Shown: positions 1 through 8,691 of the stretch, in pieces
Layout: every line of letters begins with the position of its first letter
Position numbering within the stretch: position 1 is the first letter of the stretch
Assembly (NCBI GenBank): GCA_964444065.1
Contig: CAYUFL010000041.1
Location: forward strand, 1 to 15,039
DNA length: 15,039 nucleotides
From: JBGMEA01 sp964444065
GTDB lineage: Bacteria; Bacillota; Clostridia; Eubacteriales; Anaerofustaceae
Reading direction: 5' to 3'
Program-made: the position numbers and the translations under genes
Notes under the pieces: model-generated
Database searches by the model: none
Seen by the model: only the letters and a program-made list of their open reading frames with translations
What the model was told of the DNA's origin: nothing

Positions 1-1
1 C

Positions 2-1543
2 ACCACCTGTACCACCTCTAATTTCCATTACTACATTTTTGGCATCTTCCGGATTGTCAAAGAAGTTCAGCAAAAAGATTTTGACAGAATCATAATTCTG
101 AAAATCGAAACATTGGATGAAGCCGGATGCCTGATGCATTTGTCTCTGATCTCCGAAATCATGGGACGGCACTCCAATTTAATCCTCGTCAATGAGGAAA
201 CAGGCAAAATACTCGATGCCATCAAACACGTAACAAAACTGAAAACCAGTGTGCGGGAAGTCATGCCTGGGAAACCCTATGCTTTCCCGCTGAATGACAG
301 GATTAACCCGATGGACTTCAATTCATTTGATGCGGCACAGCGTTTGTTGTTTTTCCCCGAGAAATCCTGCAACAATGCTATTTTATCTGTTTTCAGCGGA
401 ATATCGCCTCAATTGGCAAACAGTCTTGTTCTCGATTCCAATATTGACTTGACGACACCGATCGCCGATTTGAATAACGACACCTTACTGAAGCTTTGCG
501 AGACGATCCGTACATTTTTTTCTGATTTGGACGGAAACGAAAGCTATCTTTATTATGATTCCAATGAAGCTCTGAAGGACTTCAGCTACAGTTATTACAG
601 CATATACGATCAACTTGATGCACGTCCATTCCCTGAAATGAACAATGTTTGCGAGCAATACTATGCGAAAAAACACGTGAGCAGTCATATTAACGAAAAG
701 TATGAGCTCACGATTAAACTGCTGTCGTCGTTAATCGCAAAAGAAGAACATAAACTGCAACTGCGAAAACAGGAAATGGATAGCGCCCTTGACAGCGATC
801 AATTGCAGCAATTCGGGAATTTGCTTTTGTCCAATCTGGGTCGCATTAAAAAAGGAATGACCACGGTAACAGTGGAGAATTATTTTTCGTCTCCGCCGAG
901 CGAAGTAAATATCATGATTCGTGCCGATTATTCACCATCGCAGAATGCGCAGCTCTATTTTAAAAAATACACAAAAGCAAAAAGTGCGGTGGAACATTTG
1001 ACAAAATTGATACGGACAAGCGAAGACGTTATTTATTATCTTTCTTCTCAACATTACTATCTGACCAACGCCCAAAACGCGGCGGATGCGGAAGAAATTA
1101 TTGAGAGTCTGGTCAAACATGGCATTCTAAAAAAGAAGAAGATATTTCAAAAGCAACAACCCTCTGTACCGCACCATTACCTTACACCTGACGGATTTGA
1201 TATCTTTGTTGGAAAAAATGACCGACAAAATGATCAATTAACGCTCAAGTCATCAATTAAAGATGATATTTGGCTGCATACAAAGGATATCCCCGGCAGT
1301 CATGTTATACTGAAAACAAGCCGCGGCACATTCTCCGAGGAATCATTGGTGCACGCCGCCATACTCGCAGCTTTTTACTCCAAAGCTTCGACATCAGAAA
1401 ACGTACCGGTTGACTATGCTTATGTCAAATATGTAAAAAAACCGAGTGGTTCACCGCTTGGCAAAGTAATTTATACCAATCATAAGACCCTCTATGTAAC
1501 CCCGAGTAACCAGGCAATACAATCATTGAAGAAAATGAAATAA
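2..1543 (+). CDS. rqcH: NFACT family protein, RqcH/Rqc2-like (5' end outside window)
   Basis: The reading frame is open to the left edge, so the gene starts upstream; a TTG at 113 is internal. 513 codons are present, and the family is usually about 560-590 residues, so only the N-terminus is missing. Seen: an F-D-R segment near codons 27-29 followed by a GRHSNLILVNE block, typical of the NFACT-N domain; a charged helical middle (about nt 700-1120) consistent with the coiled-coil arms; and a C-terminal NFACT-R domain with FVGKNDRQND (about nt 1200) and WLHTKDIPGSH (about nt 1270). Known for the family: RqcH binds stalled 50S-peptidyl-tRNA complexes and adds C-terminal alanine tails. Older annotations call such proteins fibronectin-binding (FbpA). 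It is followed at 64 nt by the DUF512 gene. Family assignment is secure; alanine tailing is inferred from family. Confidence 0.93.
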   Translation, partial: TTCTTSNFHYYIFGIFRIVKEVQQKDFDRIIILKIETLDEAGCLMHLSLISEIMGRHSNLILVNEETGKILDAIKHVTKLKTSVREVMPGKPYAFPLNDRINPMDFNSFDAAQRLLFFPEKSCNNAILSVFSGISPQLANSLVLDSNIDLTTPIADLNNDTLLKLCETIRTFFSDLDGNESYLYYDSNEALKDFSYSYYSIYDQLDARPFPEMNNVCEQYYAKKHVSSHINEKYELTIKLLSSLIAKEEHKLQLRKQEMDSALDSDQLQQFGNLLLSNLGRIKKGMTTVTVENYFSSPPSEVNIMIRADYSPSQNAQLYFKKYTKAKSAVEHLTKLIRTSEDVIYYLSSQHYYLTNAQNAADAEEIIESLVKHGILKKKKIFQKQQPSVPHHYLTPDGFDIFVGKNDRQNDQLTLKSSIKDDIWLHTKDIPGSHVILKTSRGTFSEESLVHAAILAAFYSKASTSENVPVDYAYVKYVKKPSGSPLGKVIYTNHKTLYVTPSNQAIQSLKKMK

Positions 1544-1607
1544 ATCGGCAATCCAAGCCTTGGCACTGCATCGTCCGAACGAATATCAACAGAACGGAAA
1601 TTAATTA

Positions 1608-2924
1608 ATGGGAAAAATAATTCTGAGCGTTGCACCGCATTCGGTTGCAGACAAATACGGAATCAGAAAAGGTGATGAACTTTTAGCAGTCAGCGGGAAA
1701 ATCGATTTTGATATCATTGATTTTCTGACCGAAACATCCGAAGAATCTTATACTTTGACAGTCCAACGCGGTGGGAAAGAAAAAAAACTGAATATAACAA
1801 ACCCCGATTGGGAGCCTTCAGGGATTGGTTTTGAAACGCTGACTGCGGACGAGCCCAGAAGATGTCATAATAATTGTATTTTTTGCTTCATGGATCAGAT
1901 GCCGCAAGGACTGCGTGAAACCCTGTATTTCAAGGATGATGACTACCGTCTGTCTTTCCTTTGCGGAAATTATATTACGCTCACGAATGTCCCGGAAGAA
2001 GAAATTCAGCGCATCGTTCAATTTGGATTGTCCCCCATGAATATTTCTGTTCATGCGACAGGTCCGAATCTGCGTGTCTCCATGCTGCGAAACAAAAATG
2101 CAGGAGAATTGTTATCCCAGCTGCAACAATTAAAAAAGGGGAATATAAAACTGAATCTACAACTGGTTCTCTGCCCCGGCATCAACGACGGAGACATGCT
2201 GAAACAAACATTGAATGATATTTTATCCTTGCTGCCGGCAGTACAAAGTGTATCCTGCGTGCCGGTCGGTTTGACCAAATACAGAGACAATCTGTATGCT
2301 CTGCGTCTATTCAATGAGTCAGAAGCATGCAAGGTACTCTCAACCATTGACGAATACAGAAAAAAGGCGGAAGCCCTAAGCGGATCGGAAATTATTTGCG
2401 CATCCGATGAATTTTATATTTTAGCAAAACAACCGTTCCCTCCCGACGCATATTACGGAGATTATATTCAATACGAAAACGGGGTCGGAATGTGCCGCAG
2501 TTTCATTGACGAGATCGATGATATTCTGTCGGACGAAACATATTCGATTCCGCAAATGAACGCAACTCTGCTGACCGGAACGCTTGCATTTCCGGTTATT
2601 CAGAGTGCAGCACGGACAATCATGCAAAAACACCCGCAATGCCGATTGGATGTCATTCCCATCGAAAACGTCTTTTTCGGGAATACCATTACCGTAGCCG
2701 GTTTGGTATGCGGAAGTGATATTATAGAGCAGCTCGGCAATAAAACACATGCAGAAAATCTGATCATTCCATCCACAATGCTGAAGGACGACGAACCGCT
2801 TTTTTTGGATAATACCCCATTGTCAGCAATTTCAGAGCAATTGGGCATTCATTGCATCGTCTCACCACATTACGGAGCAGGGTTGATGGAAACATTGCAG
2901 AATTGGAGGACACGGTATGAATAA
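1608..2924 (+). CDS. DUF512 family protein: PDZ domain plus radical SAM
   Basis: 438 residues, ATG start preceded only by a weak GGAA-type site. Residues 1-65 look like a PDZ domain (IILSVAPHSVADKYGIRKGD). A radical-SAM type cluster motif follows, C86-x3-C90-x2-C93 (CHNNCIFC), which should bind a 4Fe-4S cluster. The remainder, including VGMCRSFIDE and LLTGTLAFPVI, matches the DUF512 C-terminal half. The biochemical function of this family is not established to my knowledge. The gene commonly sits directly beside der in Clostridia, and here its last 8 nt overlap the der start, so the two are probably co-translated. Whether this points to ribosome or RNA modification is an inference from neighbours only. 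Confidence 0.9.
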   Translation: MGKIILSVAPHSVADKYGIRKGDELLAVSGKIDFDIIDFLTETSEESYTLTVQRGGKEKKLNITNPDWEPSGIGFETLTADEPRRCHNNCIFCFMDQMPQGLRETLYFKDDDYRLSFLCGNYITLTNVPEEEIQRIVQFGLSPMNISVHATGPNLRVSMLRNKNAGELLSQLQQLKKGNIKLNLQLVLCPGINDGDMLKQTLNDILSLLPAVQSVSCVPVGLTKYRDNLYALRLFNESEACKVLSTIDEYRKKAEALSGSEIICASDEFYILAKQPFPPDAYYGDYIQYENGVGMCRSFIDEIDDILSDETYSIPQMNATLLTGTLAFPVIQSAARTIMQKHPQCRLDVIPIENVFFGNTITVAGLVCGSDIIEQLGNKTHAENLIIPSTMLKDDEPLFLDNTPLSAISEQLGIHCIVSPHYGAGLMETLQNWRTRYE

Positions 2925-4239
2925 ACCGTATGTCGCATTGGTCGGCAGACCGAATACAGGAAAATCCACCTTGTTTAATAAACTGGCAGGAAGAAGAATA
3001 TCGATAGTCGAAGATACACCCGGCGTCACAAGAGATCGGATCATTGCCGAAAGCAGTTGGAACGGCAGCTCGTTTTATTTGATTGATACAGGAGGCATTG
3101 AACCGGATTCGACAGATGTAATTCTTTCTCAGATGCGCAGACAAGCACAGATTGCAATGGAAATGGCAGATGTGATCGTTTTTGTGGTTGATGCAAAAGA
3201 CGGAGTTACCGCGGCAGACAAAGAAATCTCTTCGATGATTCGCAAAAACAGCACCAAATGTATTCTTGCTGTCAATAAAATTGATCATTGGGACAAAGTA
3301 AGTCTTACTTACGAATTTTACGATCTGGGATTGGGAGATCCCGTACCACTCAGTGCCGAACATGGATTGGGCGTGGGAGATCTGCTCGATGAGGTTGTCA
3401 GCAGATTCCCCGAAGATCAAAAGGATATCGATGAAAGCAACAATTACAAAATCGCCGTTGTCGGAAAACCAAACGCCGGGAAATCCACATTGATCAATAC
3501 ACTGCTTGGGGAAGATCGATTGATCGTAAGCGAAATTGCAGGCACTACGCGAGACTCGATCGATACGGAATTCACATATGACGAAAATATGTATACCTTG
3601 ATCGATACTGCCGGAATTAAACGCAAAACCAAGTCTGACCTTCCGGTCGAATACTACTCTATGCTTCGTGCCGTCCGTTCCATCGAACGCAGCAATGTAT
3701 GCGTATTAATGATTGACGCAACCATTGGAGTCAGCGAGCAGGATACAAAAATCGCGGGATTGATCCAAGAGGCGAACAAAGCAATCGTGATTATTATCAA
3801 TAAATGGGATCTTGTCAAAAAAGAAACCAACACGATGATCGAAATGGAAAAAGATATCCGCCGCAAGCTTCATTTTATCGATTATGCACCTATACTCTTT
3901 CTCTCCGCAATTGACGGAAAACGTACCGATAAAATCATGCCGACGATACTCAAAGTGATCGAACAATATGAACGACGAATTTCAACAGGATTGCTCAATG
4001 AAGTGATCGGAAATGCCGTTTCTATGAATTCGACGCCATCAAAAGGCGGCAGACATCAGAAAGTATATTATGTTTCGCAAGTAGGCACAAGACCGCCTGC
4101 CATTCTGCTTTTCGTGAATGACGAAACGCTGTCGGAACAAAGCTATACCAGATATTTGGAGGGCAAACTCCGAGAAACATTCGGCTTCAGCGGAACCCCG
4201 ATCAAAATTCTTTACCGAACGAAAACAAAAAAAGACTAA
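2917..4239 (+). CDS. der: Ribosome assembly GTPase Der (EngA)
   Basis: 440 residues, the usual length for Der. Two tandem GTPase domains are visible. The first has a P-loop GRPNTGKS at residues 10-17, then DTGG and NKID. The second has a P-loop GKPNAGKS at 183-190, then DTAGIK and NKWD. A KH-like C-terminal domain follows. Der is an essential factor in 50S subunit maturation. The start is fixed by a GGAGG at 2905-2909 seven bases upstream of the ATG; this site lies inside the end of the DUF512 gene, whose stop at 2922-2924 overlaps the der start. The stop TAA at 4237-4239 lies inside the left arm of the terminator stem. Assignment is essentially certain. Confidence 0.98.
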   Translation: MNKPYVALVGRPNTGKSTLFNKLAGRRISIVEDTPGVTRDRIIAESSWNGSSFYLIDTGGIEPDSTDVILSQMRRQAQIAMEMADVIVFVVDAKDGVTAADKEISSMIRKNSTKCILAVNKIDHWDKVSLTYEFYDLGLGDPVPLSAEHGLGVGDLLDEVVSRFPEDQKDIDESNNYKIAVVGKPNAGKSTLINTLLGEDRLIVSEIAGTTRDSIDTEFTYDENMYTLIDTAGIKRKTKSDLPVEYYSMLRAVRSIERSNVCVLMIDATIGVSEQDTKIAGLIQEANKAIVIIINKWDLVKKETNTMIEMEKDIRRKLHFIDYAPILFLSAIDGKRTDKIMPTILKVIEQYERRISTGLLNEVIGNAVSMNSTPSKGGRHQKVYYVSQVGTRPPAILLFVNDETLSEQSYTRYLEGKLRETFGFSGTPIKILYRTKTKKD

Positions 4240-4272
4240 AATAAAAACAGCGGTACGCTGTTTTTATTTTAG
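4236..4272. terminator. Shared bidirectional terminator, 17-bp stem with GTA loop
   Basis: A perfect inverted repeat: 4236-4252 pairs with 4256-4272 around a 3-nt loop. The stem is GC-rich at its tip (CAGCG/CGCTG) and A/T-rich at its base, giving a T-rich tract in both directions. It terminates der from the left and the cupin operon from the right. The stop codons of both genes (4237-4239 plus strand; 4269-4271 minus strand) are placed symmetrically within the stem. Confidence 0.93.
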
Positions 4273-4736
4273 CCGATATTCGGGTCGGATGACCATTTGT
4301 CCGTTAAACATTCTTTTCTGAATGCCTTTCGGTCATCCCTGAACATAACCGTATCTTCATCGGGATAGTATGCGACATCTCCACGTTCCCTGGTTCCGAC
4401 GTCAAGGATTTTCAACAGATCATCCCCCGTATTGATGAATTGATGCGTATTCATTTTACCGGCAGTTTTGGAAATCATATCTCCCGGACCTACCGGGAAA
4501 TATTCCTCATTAAACCGCAGCATTCCGCTGCCTGACAAAATAATGAAAAATTCCTCCTGCAGGCTGTGGCTGTGATATTTGGAACTTTTTGCTCCCGGTT
4601 TCACACAATCAATGTTGACATAAATTTTCTCGCTTCCGAGATAGTCACCCGCAAAAAATGTTTTCAGCGATGTTTCAAATTTCGGATCATCCGAAAATTC
4701 GCTGGGAATGCTATCCATATGAACAACTCTTTCCAT
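4269..4736 (-). CDS. Small cupin-domain protein
   Basis: 155 residues forming a single cupin beta-barrel. Motif 1 is visible as H55-S-H57 with E61/E62 and LSGSGML; motif 2 as GPGDM followed by H98. These are the usual metal ligands, so a divalent metal is probably bound. The ATG at 4734-4736 has an AGGGGAAG site just upstream. It is last in a minus-strand operon, 20 nt after the TfoX-C gene, and ends in the shared terminator. The substrate cannot be told from sequence; small cupins of this shape include sugar-binding, oxidoreductase-like and regulatory proteins. Family confident, function unknown. Confidence 0.87.
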   Translation of the reverse strand: MERVVHMDSIPSEFSDDPKFETSLKTFFAGDYLGSEKIYVNIDCVKPGAKSSKYHSHSLQEEFFIILSGSGMLRFNEEYFPVGPGDMISKTAGKMNTHQFINTGDDLLKILDVGTRERGDVAYYPDEDTVMFRDDRKAFRKECLTDKWSSDPNIG

Positions 4737-4756
4737 TCATGCTTCCCCTATATTTC

Positions 4757-5011
4757 TTATTTTAAAGACTGAAAGAACCGCTTTAATTCCGTTTTTGTCT
4801 GATTATCCAAATCACACCATCTTGTATCTGTCATTGCGCCGTAAAGGCCATAAAGCAAACTCAGACATGCACCGCAGTCCATTTCGCGAATCAACACAAA
4901 AGTTTCTTTCACATCTTTTCGGCGGAACTCGTCAATCGTCCTGATCCCGACTCGATTGAGAAGATTTTCTGTAACTTTACTGATATTTTTCAATTCTGAA
5001 AGCTCACCCAT
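4757..5011 (-). CDS. Stand-alone TfoX C-terminal domain protein
   Basis: 84 residues matching the TfoX_C domain along its whole length. There is a helix-hairpin-helix-like N-terminal half (LKNISKVTENLLNRVGI) and the LLYGLYGAMTDTRW segment with a trailing amphipathic helix. The TfoX N-terminal domain of the competence regulator Sxy/TfoX is absent, and neither neighbouring gene carries it. A GAGGTGG site lies about 10 nt upstream of the ATG. The start is 17 nt from the nitroreductase stop, so the genes are co-transcribed. Known: TfoX_C resembles DNA-binding HhH folds, and single-domain versions are common in Firmicutes without an assigned function. A role in competence is not supported here. 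Confidence 0.85.
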   Translation of the reverse strand: MGELSELKNISKVTENLLNRVGIRTIDEFRRKDVKETFVLIREMDCGACLSLLYGLYGAMTDTRWCDLDNQTKTELKRFFQSLK

Positions 5012-5028
5012 ATACTAACCCACCTCAG

Positions 5029-5769
5029 TTAAGGTCTCATTCTTTGCAGTTCTGCTGCGGCTACAAAATAACTTTTTCTTGGCACAGGATATTCCTGATA
5101 AGAAAACACAACTCTCTGTGCCAATTTTTCAGCTCCGATCTGCATATGGCACATAGCGATACCCATGTCAATGTGATTGAATCGATCAAGAAAAACTGCT
5201 TTCATGACGTTTTGTTTCGTGCGCGCTATTACAATTTTATCACGATAAGCAGTAAACAGCCAAGGTTGATTATTCATTGCGGACGGAGCCAACCTCACAA
5301 CCCCCAACAATCCTCCATGCCCATGGATATCCGTAATGTCGTCGAAGTTTTTTCTTTTAAATTCGGAAACCGACTCCCGATGTACGGGTTCCGCAGCTTC
5401 TCCGAAAACAACAAGAATGATAAATGGCATGCCTTGAAATTCTGTTTCCTCAGGCTTTGCCATTCCAACCCAACAGGTTCCCAAAGCCATTGACGTCAGG
5501 GCCAACACCAATTGTTCGAGTATATAGCCGGCATTCAGCAAATAGCGCTCTTTTTCTTCAGAATAAAAACACAGACTGTGCGGTGCTTTTATGGGAGATT
5601 TAAACTCTTCCGCATTTTTTATGAGTATTTTAAATCGAATGTCAGGATCAAGTGGTTCCACAGTTTTCAGCGCAGCTTTCACACTTTCCATCGAGTCTTT
5701 TGTCAAGGGAGTCATGTTGTATTTTCTGACCGATTTCCTGTAATAGACCGCATCATAATATTGTTTCAT
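5029..5769 (-). CDS. Nitroreductase family protein (TM1586-like, FMN-dependent)
   Basis: 246 residues from the ATG at 5767-5769, chosen because it has an AAGGGG site 9-10 nt upstream and because family similarity starts at once (YYRKSVRKY). The open frame extends upstream to 5943 but that part looks non-coding. Seen: the N-terminal R-K-S-V-R-K-Y FMN-phosphate-binding segment, and the APSAMNNQPW motif in the second half, typical of the TM1586-like nitroreductases that contain two related halves in one chain. Such proteins are predicted flavoproteins reducing nitro or quinone compounds with NAD(P)H; the natural substrate is unknown. First gene of a three-gene operon with TfoX-C and cupin genes. 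Confidence 0.9.
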   Translation of the reverse strand: MKQYYDAVYYRKSVRKYNMTPLTKDSMESVKAALKTVEPLDPDIRFKILIKNAEEFKSPIKAPHSLCFYSEEKERYLLNAGYILEQLVLALTSMALGTCWVGMAKPEETEFQGMPFIILVVFGEAAEPVHRESVSEFKRKNFDDITDIHGHGGLLGVVRLAPSAMNNQPWLFTAYRDKIVIARTKQNVMKAVFLDRFNHIDMGIAMCHMQIGAEKLAQRVVFSYQEYPVPRKSYFVAAAELQRMRP

Positions 5770-5811
5770 ACAAGAAGCCCCTTTATCAAAGTATTTCAAA
5801 TAATTTACTAT

Positions 5812-5820
5812 ATTATAACA
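5812..5820 (-). promoter_or_regulatory. Extended -10 promoter of the nitroreductase operon
   Basis: On the minus strand, TATAAT occupies 5817-5812 and is preceded by TGT, giving the TGn extended -10. No good -35 box is seen at 16-18 nt. It lies about 43 nt upstream of the ATG. Confidence 0.6.
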
Positions 5821-5859
5821 CACACCAAGACGCAATATTAAAAGAAAACAGCATATCTG

Positions 5860-5875
5860 CGTATCAGGTGATACG
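5860..5875. promoter_or_regulatory. Operator-like dyad upstream of the nitroreductase operon
   Basis: Perfect 7-bp dyad CGTATCA-GG-TGATACG, centred about 52 bp upstream of the -10 box. There is no T-run after it on either strand, so it is not a terminator. The position suits binding by a transcription activator. No regulator gene is adjacent, so the factor is unknown. Confidence 0.4.
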
Positions 5876-5977
5876 TATAATAAATATAAAAATACCCTAA
5901 ACCCAAAAGAACAGCAGAGAATTATACTTTTTCGACTGCGCAATATAATTTAAATTACTGTATTGCCTTTCCGTAAT

Positions 5978-6016
5978 CCTATTGCACGTCCTTTTAAGAC
6001 AATCACAAACAATAGG
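5978..6016. repeat. Imperfect inverted repeat downstream of the EAL gene
   Basis: CCTATTG at 5978-5984 and CAATAGG at 6010-6016 flank a 25-nt loop that contains a smaller GTC/GAC pairing. It sits just past the stop of the EAL gene and could end or protect that transcript. It lacks a T-run on the minus strand, so it is not called a terminator. The rest of 5876-5977 shows nothing I recognise. Confidence 0.35.
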
Positions 6017-6027
6017 CACTTCCAAAT

Positions 6028-8451
6028 TTATATTTTGTGCAGTATTTTGTCCAAAATATCTGCAGGCATAGGTTTCCCAAAGTAAAACCCTTGCCCGATA
6101 TCACAACCTTGTTCAATAATAAAAACCCTTTGCTCGTCAGTTTCAATTCCTTCTGCAACAACACGAAGGTTAAAACAATGCGCCATTTCAACAATGAGAT
6201 GATAGATATGATCGCCATTTTTATCTGATTGAATGTTTGTCAGAAAAGATCGGTCAACTTTTACGGTGTCAATCGGAAGATCCTGTAAATAAGTCAGAGA
6301 AGAATATCCTGTTCCAAAGTCATCCAACGCAACGGCAATACCAAGTTTCCTCAATTCGTCTAAGACACAAATCACCTTGGCAAAATCATGAATGATTGCT
6401 GTTTCCGTAATTTCAAACTCAACTTCATCATATCTGATATCGTATTGATCAATAATCTTCTTTAAATCAGTTACAGAGTTTTCTCTGATCAGTGTTTTAC
6501 CGGAAATGTTAAGGCACAGCTTCAACCCGACAACGCCACTTTCTTCCCACATCTTTTTTTGACGGAAGGCGTTATTCAATACCCAATGGTCGATCGCAAC
6601 AATCATTCCGTTTTCTTCCGAAAACGGAATGAATTCCGCAGGAGAAATCATTTCACTGCCGCTGTCGTTTAGTCTTATTAATGCTTCCACTCCGGCAATC
6701 AACCCACTCTTCAAATCATGCTGCGGTTGATAATGCAATGTAAACAAATCATTTTCAATTGCGTTACGAATTCTGCCTGTTAATTTCAAAAAATTACTCG
6801 AGATATTTTCCATCGTTTGAGAATAAAATGTGTACTGATCTTTGCCCAACTCTTTTGATCGAAACATTGCTGTATCAGATTTAATTGACAGGCTGAGATA
6901 ATCAGATGCATGGTCAGGGAAAATAGATATCCCCATACTGAATGTTATGTAAAAGAGCCGCTCCTCCAACTCGATATTCTTGTTGATTGCCAGAAAAAGC
7001 CTGTGCGTTTTCATTTCAATCTCGTGCGTTTCTAGCATATTGGTGAATAAAACACAAAACTGATCTCCTGATATTCTTCCAATTAAATCAAACGGTTCTG
7101 CCTGTGCGCGCATCGTTTTTGTAATTTCAATCAGAATATTATCTCCGGCAGCATGCCCAAATGTATCATTGATATGTTTAAAATTATCAATATCAAAATA
7201 AATTAATGCTACTTTCTGATTGCACTTTTTTGCCTTTTCGATTGCGGCTTCAGCTTGTTGCTGAAACAATAATCGATTCGGAAGTCCTGTCAAAGCGTCA
7301 TAGTACGCAAGCTGATGCATTTGCTGTAGCAACTTCTTTTCTGTGGTATTATCGACACCGATACAAAGTATATTTTCCACATTGCCCGATTGATCGTGCA
7401 GCATGCTGGCATTCCACAGTACATCTCGGATGCTGCCATCGCTACAAATAATCTTCGTTTCATAGTTGATCAAAGGAGCTCCCCCGCGAAGCATCCCCAC
7501 CAAGCCTTTGGTTTTCGCCCGTTCTTCACGCGGAATAATCATTTCGATCATATTGTTGCCGATCAGTTCACTTTCAGTGTATCCCAACTTGGTTAAAGCG
7601 TATTGATTGCATTTCTGCATGATTCCGTATGTATCGATAACAGCAATAATAGCCGTCGCATCATCAAAAATATGCTCCAATGTCTCTTTCTCTTTTCGGG
7701 CTATTTCTCGCAATTGAATAAATTCCGTAATATCCGAATGAGACCCGCTTACCCAGTATGCCCATCCTTCACTGTTGCGGAGTGCTTTCCCTCTGCTGTA
7801 AATCCACCTGTAGTCACCCTTAATTGTACGCAAACGAAAAAGATACTGAGACAGTTCTTTATTGGATTTTAGAAATTTAGTAAAGTGTGCTTTTACTTTA
7901 TCAATGTCATCCGGATGGATCAAACTGTTCCACTCATCCGTTGTACAGACGAATGATTCATTTTGTAAATAATGAAACGGGGGTTTGCTTAATGTTGTGC
8001 ATACAAAATAATGCTGGTCTGCGTTCCATTCCCAAATCCCGTCATTCGATGCATCCAATATTAGACGATAACGCTGTTCGCTGATTTGCAGGGCTTTTCG
8101 ATTCTCTTCCGAATTTTGATAAAGGACAGACAGTTCATCACTGACTGACTGGAAGCGATTCATCTGATGCTTAATAATCACATAAAAAACAATACCGGTT
8201 AACAGTACATAGAACCATCCTTTCAGCAATTGCAAACGTTCATACAGTTGCGTATCATTTATTAACCAATGAAGTAACGAATCTGAAAGCAGAATCCACA
8301 GAATACCCATAGATGCATAAATCAATATGATCTTCAGTGACTCATATGACGGGCTTTTTGGCATTTTAATGCCGGCAGGTTTCCATTTTCCATTCCTGAT
8401 GTTTGAATCCTTTTCAGTCACCGGTTGTTTCATTCCGTAAGAATGTTTCAT
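6028..8451 (-). CDS. Membrane PAS-PAS-GGDEF-EAL protein, probable c-di-GMP phosphodiesterase
   Basis: 807 residues from the ATG at 8451, preferred because AGAGG lies 7 nt upstream; the frame also holds ATGs at 8478 and 8523 without good sites. Order: two membrane helices (about 41-57 and 78-94) with a short extracytoplasmic loop; PAS domain (about 120-245, LDASNDGIWEWN and a PAC-like HSDITE end); second PAS (about 255-375); GGDEF domain (about 385-545); EAL domain (about 560-800). The GGDEF signature is SGDQF (461-465) and the R of the upstream RxxD inhibitory site is replaced (EPFD), so cyclase activity is doubtful. The EAL half keeps EAL (589-591), LNISG, EITET, DDFGTGYSS, KVDRSF, EGIET and QGFYFGKP, the expected catalytic and metal-binding set. 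Likely role: signal-controlled hydrolysis of c-di-GMP at the membrane. It stands alone between the nitroreductase operon and the RT unit. Confidence 0.93.
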   Translation of the reverse strand: MKHSYGMKQPVTEKDSNIRNGKWKPAGIKMPKSPSYESLKIILIYASMGILWILLSDSLLHWLINDTQLYERLQLLKGWFYVLLTGIVFYVIIKHQMNRFQSVSDELSVLYQNSEENRKALQISEQRYRLILDASNDGIWEWNADQHYFVCTTLSKPPFHYLQNESFVCTTDEWNSLIHPDDIDKVKAHFTKFLKSNKELSQYLFRLRTIKGDYRWIYSRGKALRNSEGWAYWVSGSHSDITEFIQLREIARKEKETLEHIFDDATAIIAVIDTYGIMQKCNQYALTKLGYTESELIGNNMIEMIIPREERAKTKGLVGMLRGGAPLINYETKIICSDGSIRDVLWNASMLHDQSGNVENILCIGVDNTTEKKLLQQMHQLAYYDALTGLPNRLLFQQQAEAAIEKAKKCNQKVALIYFDIDNFKHINDTFGHAAGDNILIEITKTMRAQAEPFDLIGRISGDQFCVLFTNMLETHEIEMKTHRLFLAINKNIELEERLFYITFSMGISIFPDHASDYLSLSIKSDTAMFRSKELGKDQYTFYSQTMENISSNFLKLTGRIRNAIENDLFTLHYQPQHDLKSGLIAGVEALIRLNDSGSEMISPAEFIPFSEENGMIVAIDHWVLNNAFRQKKMWEESGVVGLKLCLNISGKTLIRENSVTDLKKIIDQYDIRYDEVEFEITETAIIHDFAKVICVLDELRKLGIAVALDDFGTGYSSLTYLQDLPIDTVKVDRSFLTNIQSDKNGDHIYHLIVEMAHCFNLRVVAEGIETDEQRVFIIEQGCDIGQGFYFGKPMPADILDKILHKI

Positions 8452-8656
8452 ATAAAAACCTCTGTTGCGCGATATCATGTATATTAATAATTTTGATTTC
8501 ACAGCTGGAATTGAATTAATCATATCTTATGTTCACTATGATTTCAACCTGAAAACATGAAAAATGCTGAAAGTTTCTATTTTCATACAAAATACAACAT
8601 GAACACATATTTGTTGAATTATTATTGAAATGTTCCATTATATTTACAATAAATAC

Positions 8657-8685
8657 TTGCTATTGAGCGATAATTGAATTATAAT
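8657..8685 (+). promoter_or_regulatory. Candidate plus-strand sigma-A type promoter
   Basis: TTGCTA at 8657-8662, a 17-nt spacer and a perfect TATAAT at 8680-8685. It points away from the EAL gene and towards the terminator at 8753-8793; no plus-strand gene follows. The area is very AT-rich, so chance is possible. Confidence 0.4.
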
Positions 8686-8691
8686 AAAAAC

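Noticed and set aside
5770..5943. Longer nitroreductase with 58 extra N-terminal residues
   Set aside because: The extension would cross the -10 box, lacks family similarity, and the ATG at 5769 has a good ribosome binding site.
5940..6027. c-di-GMP riboswitch between the EAL gene and the nitroreductase
   Set aside because: GGAAAGGCAA on the minus strand looked suggestive next to an EAL gene, but neither the GEMM-I nor the GEMM-II conserved core and paired stems could be found.
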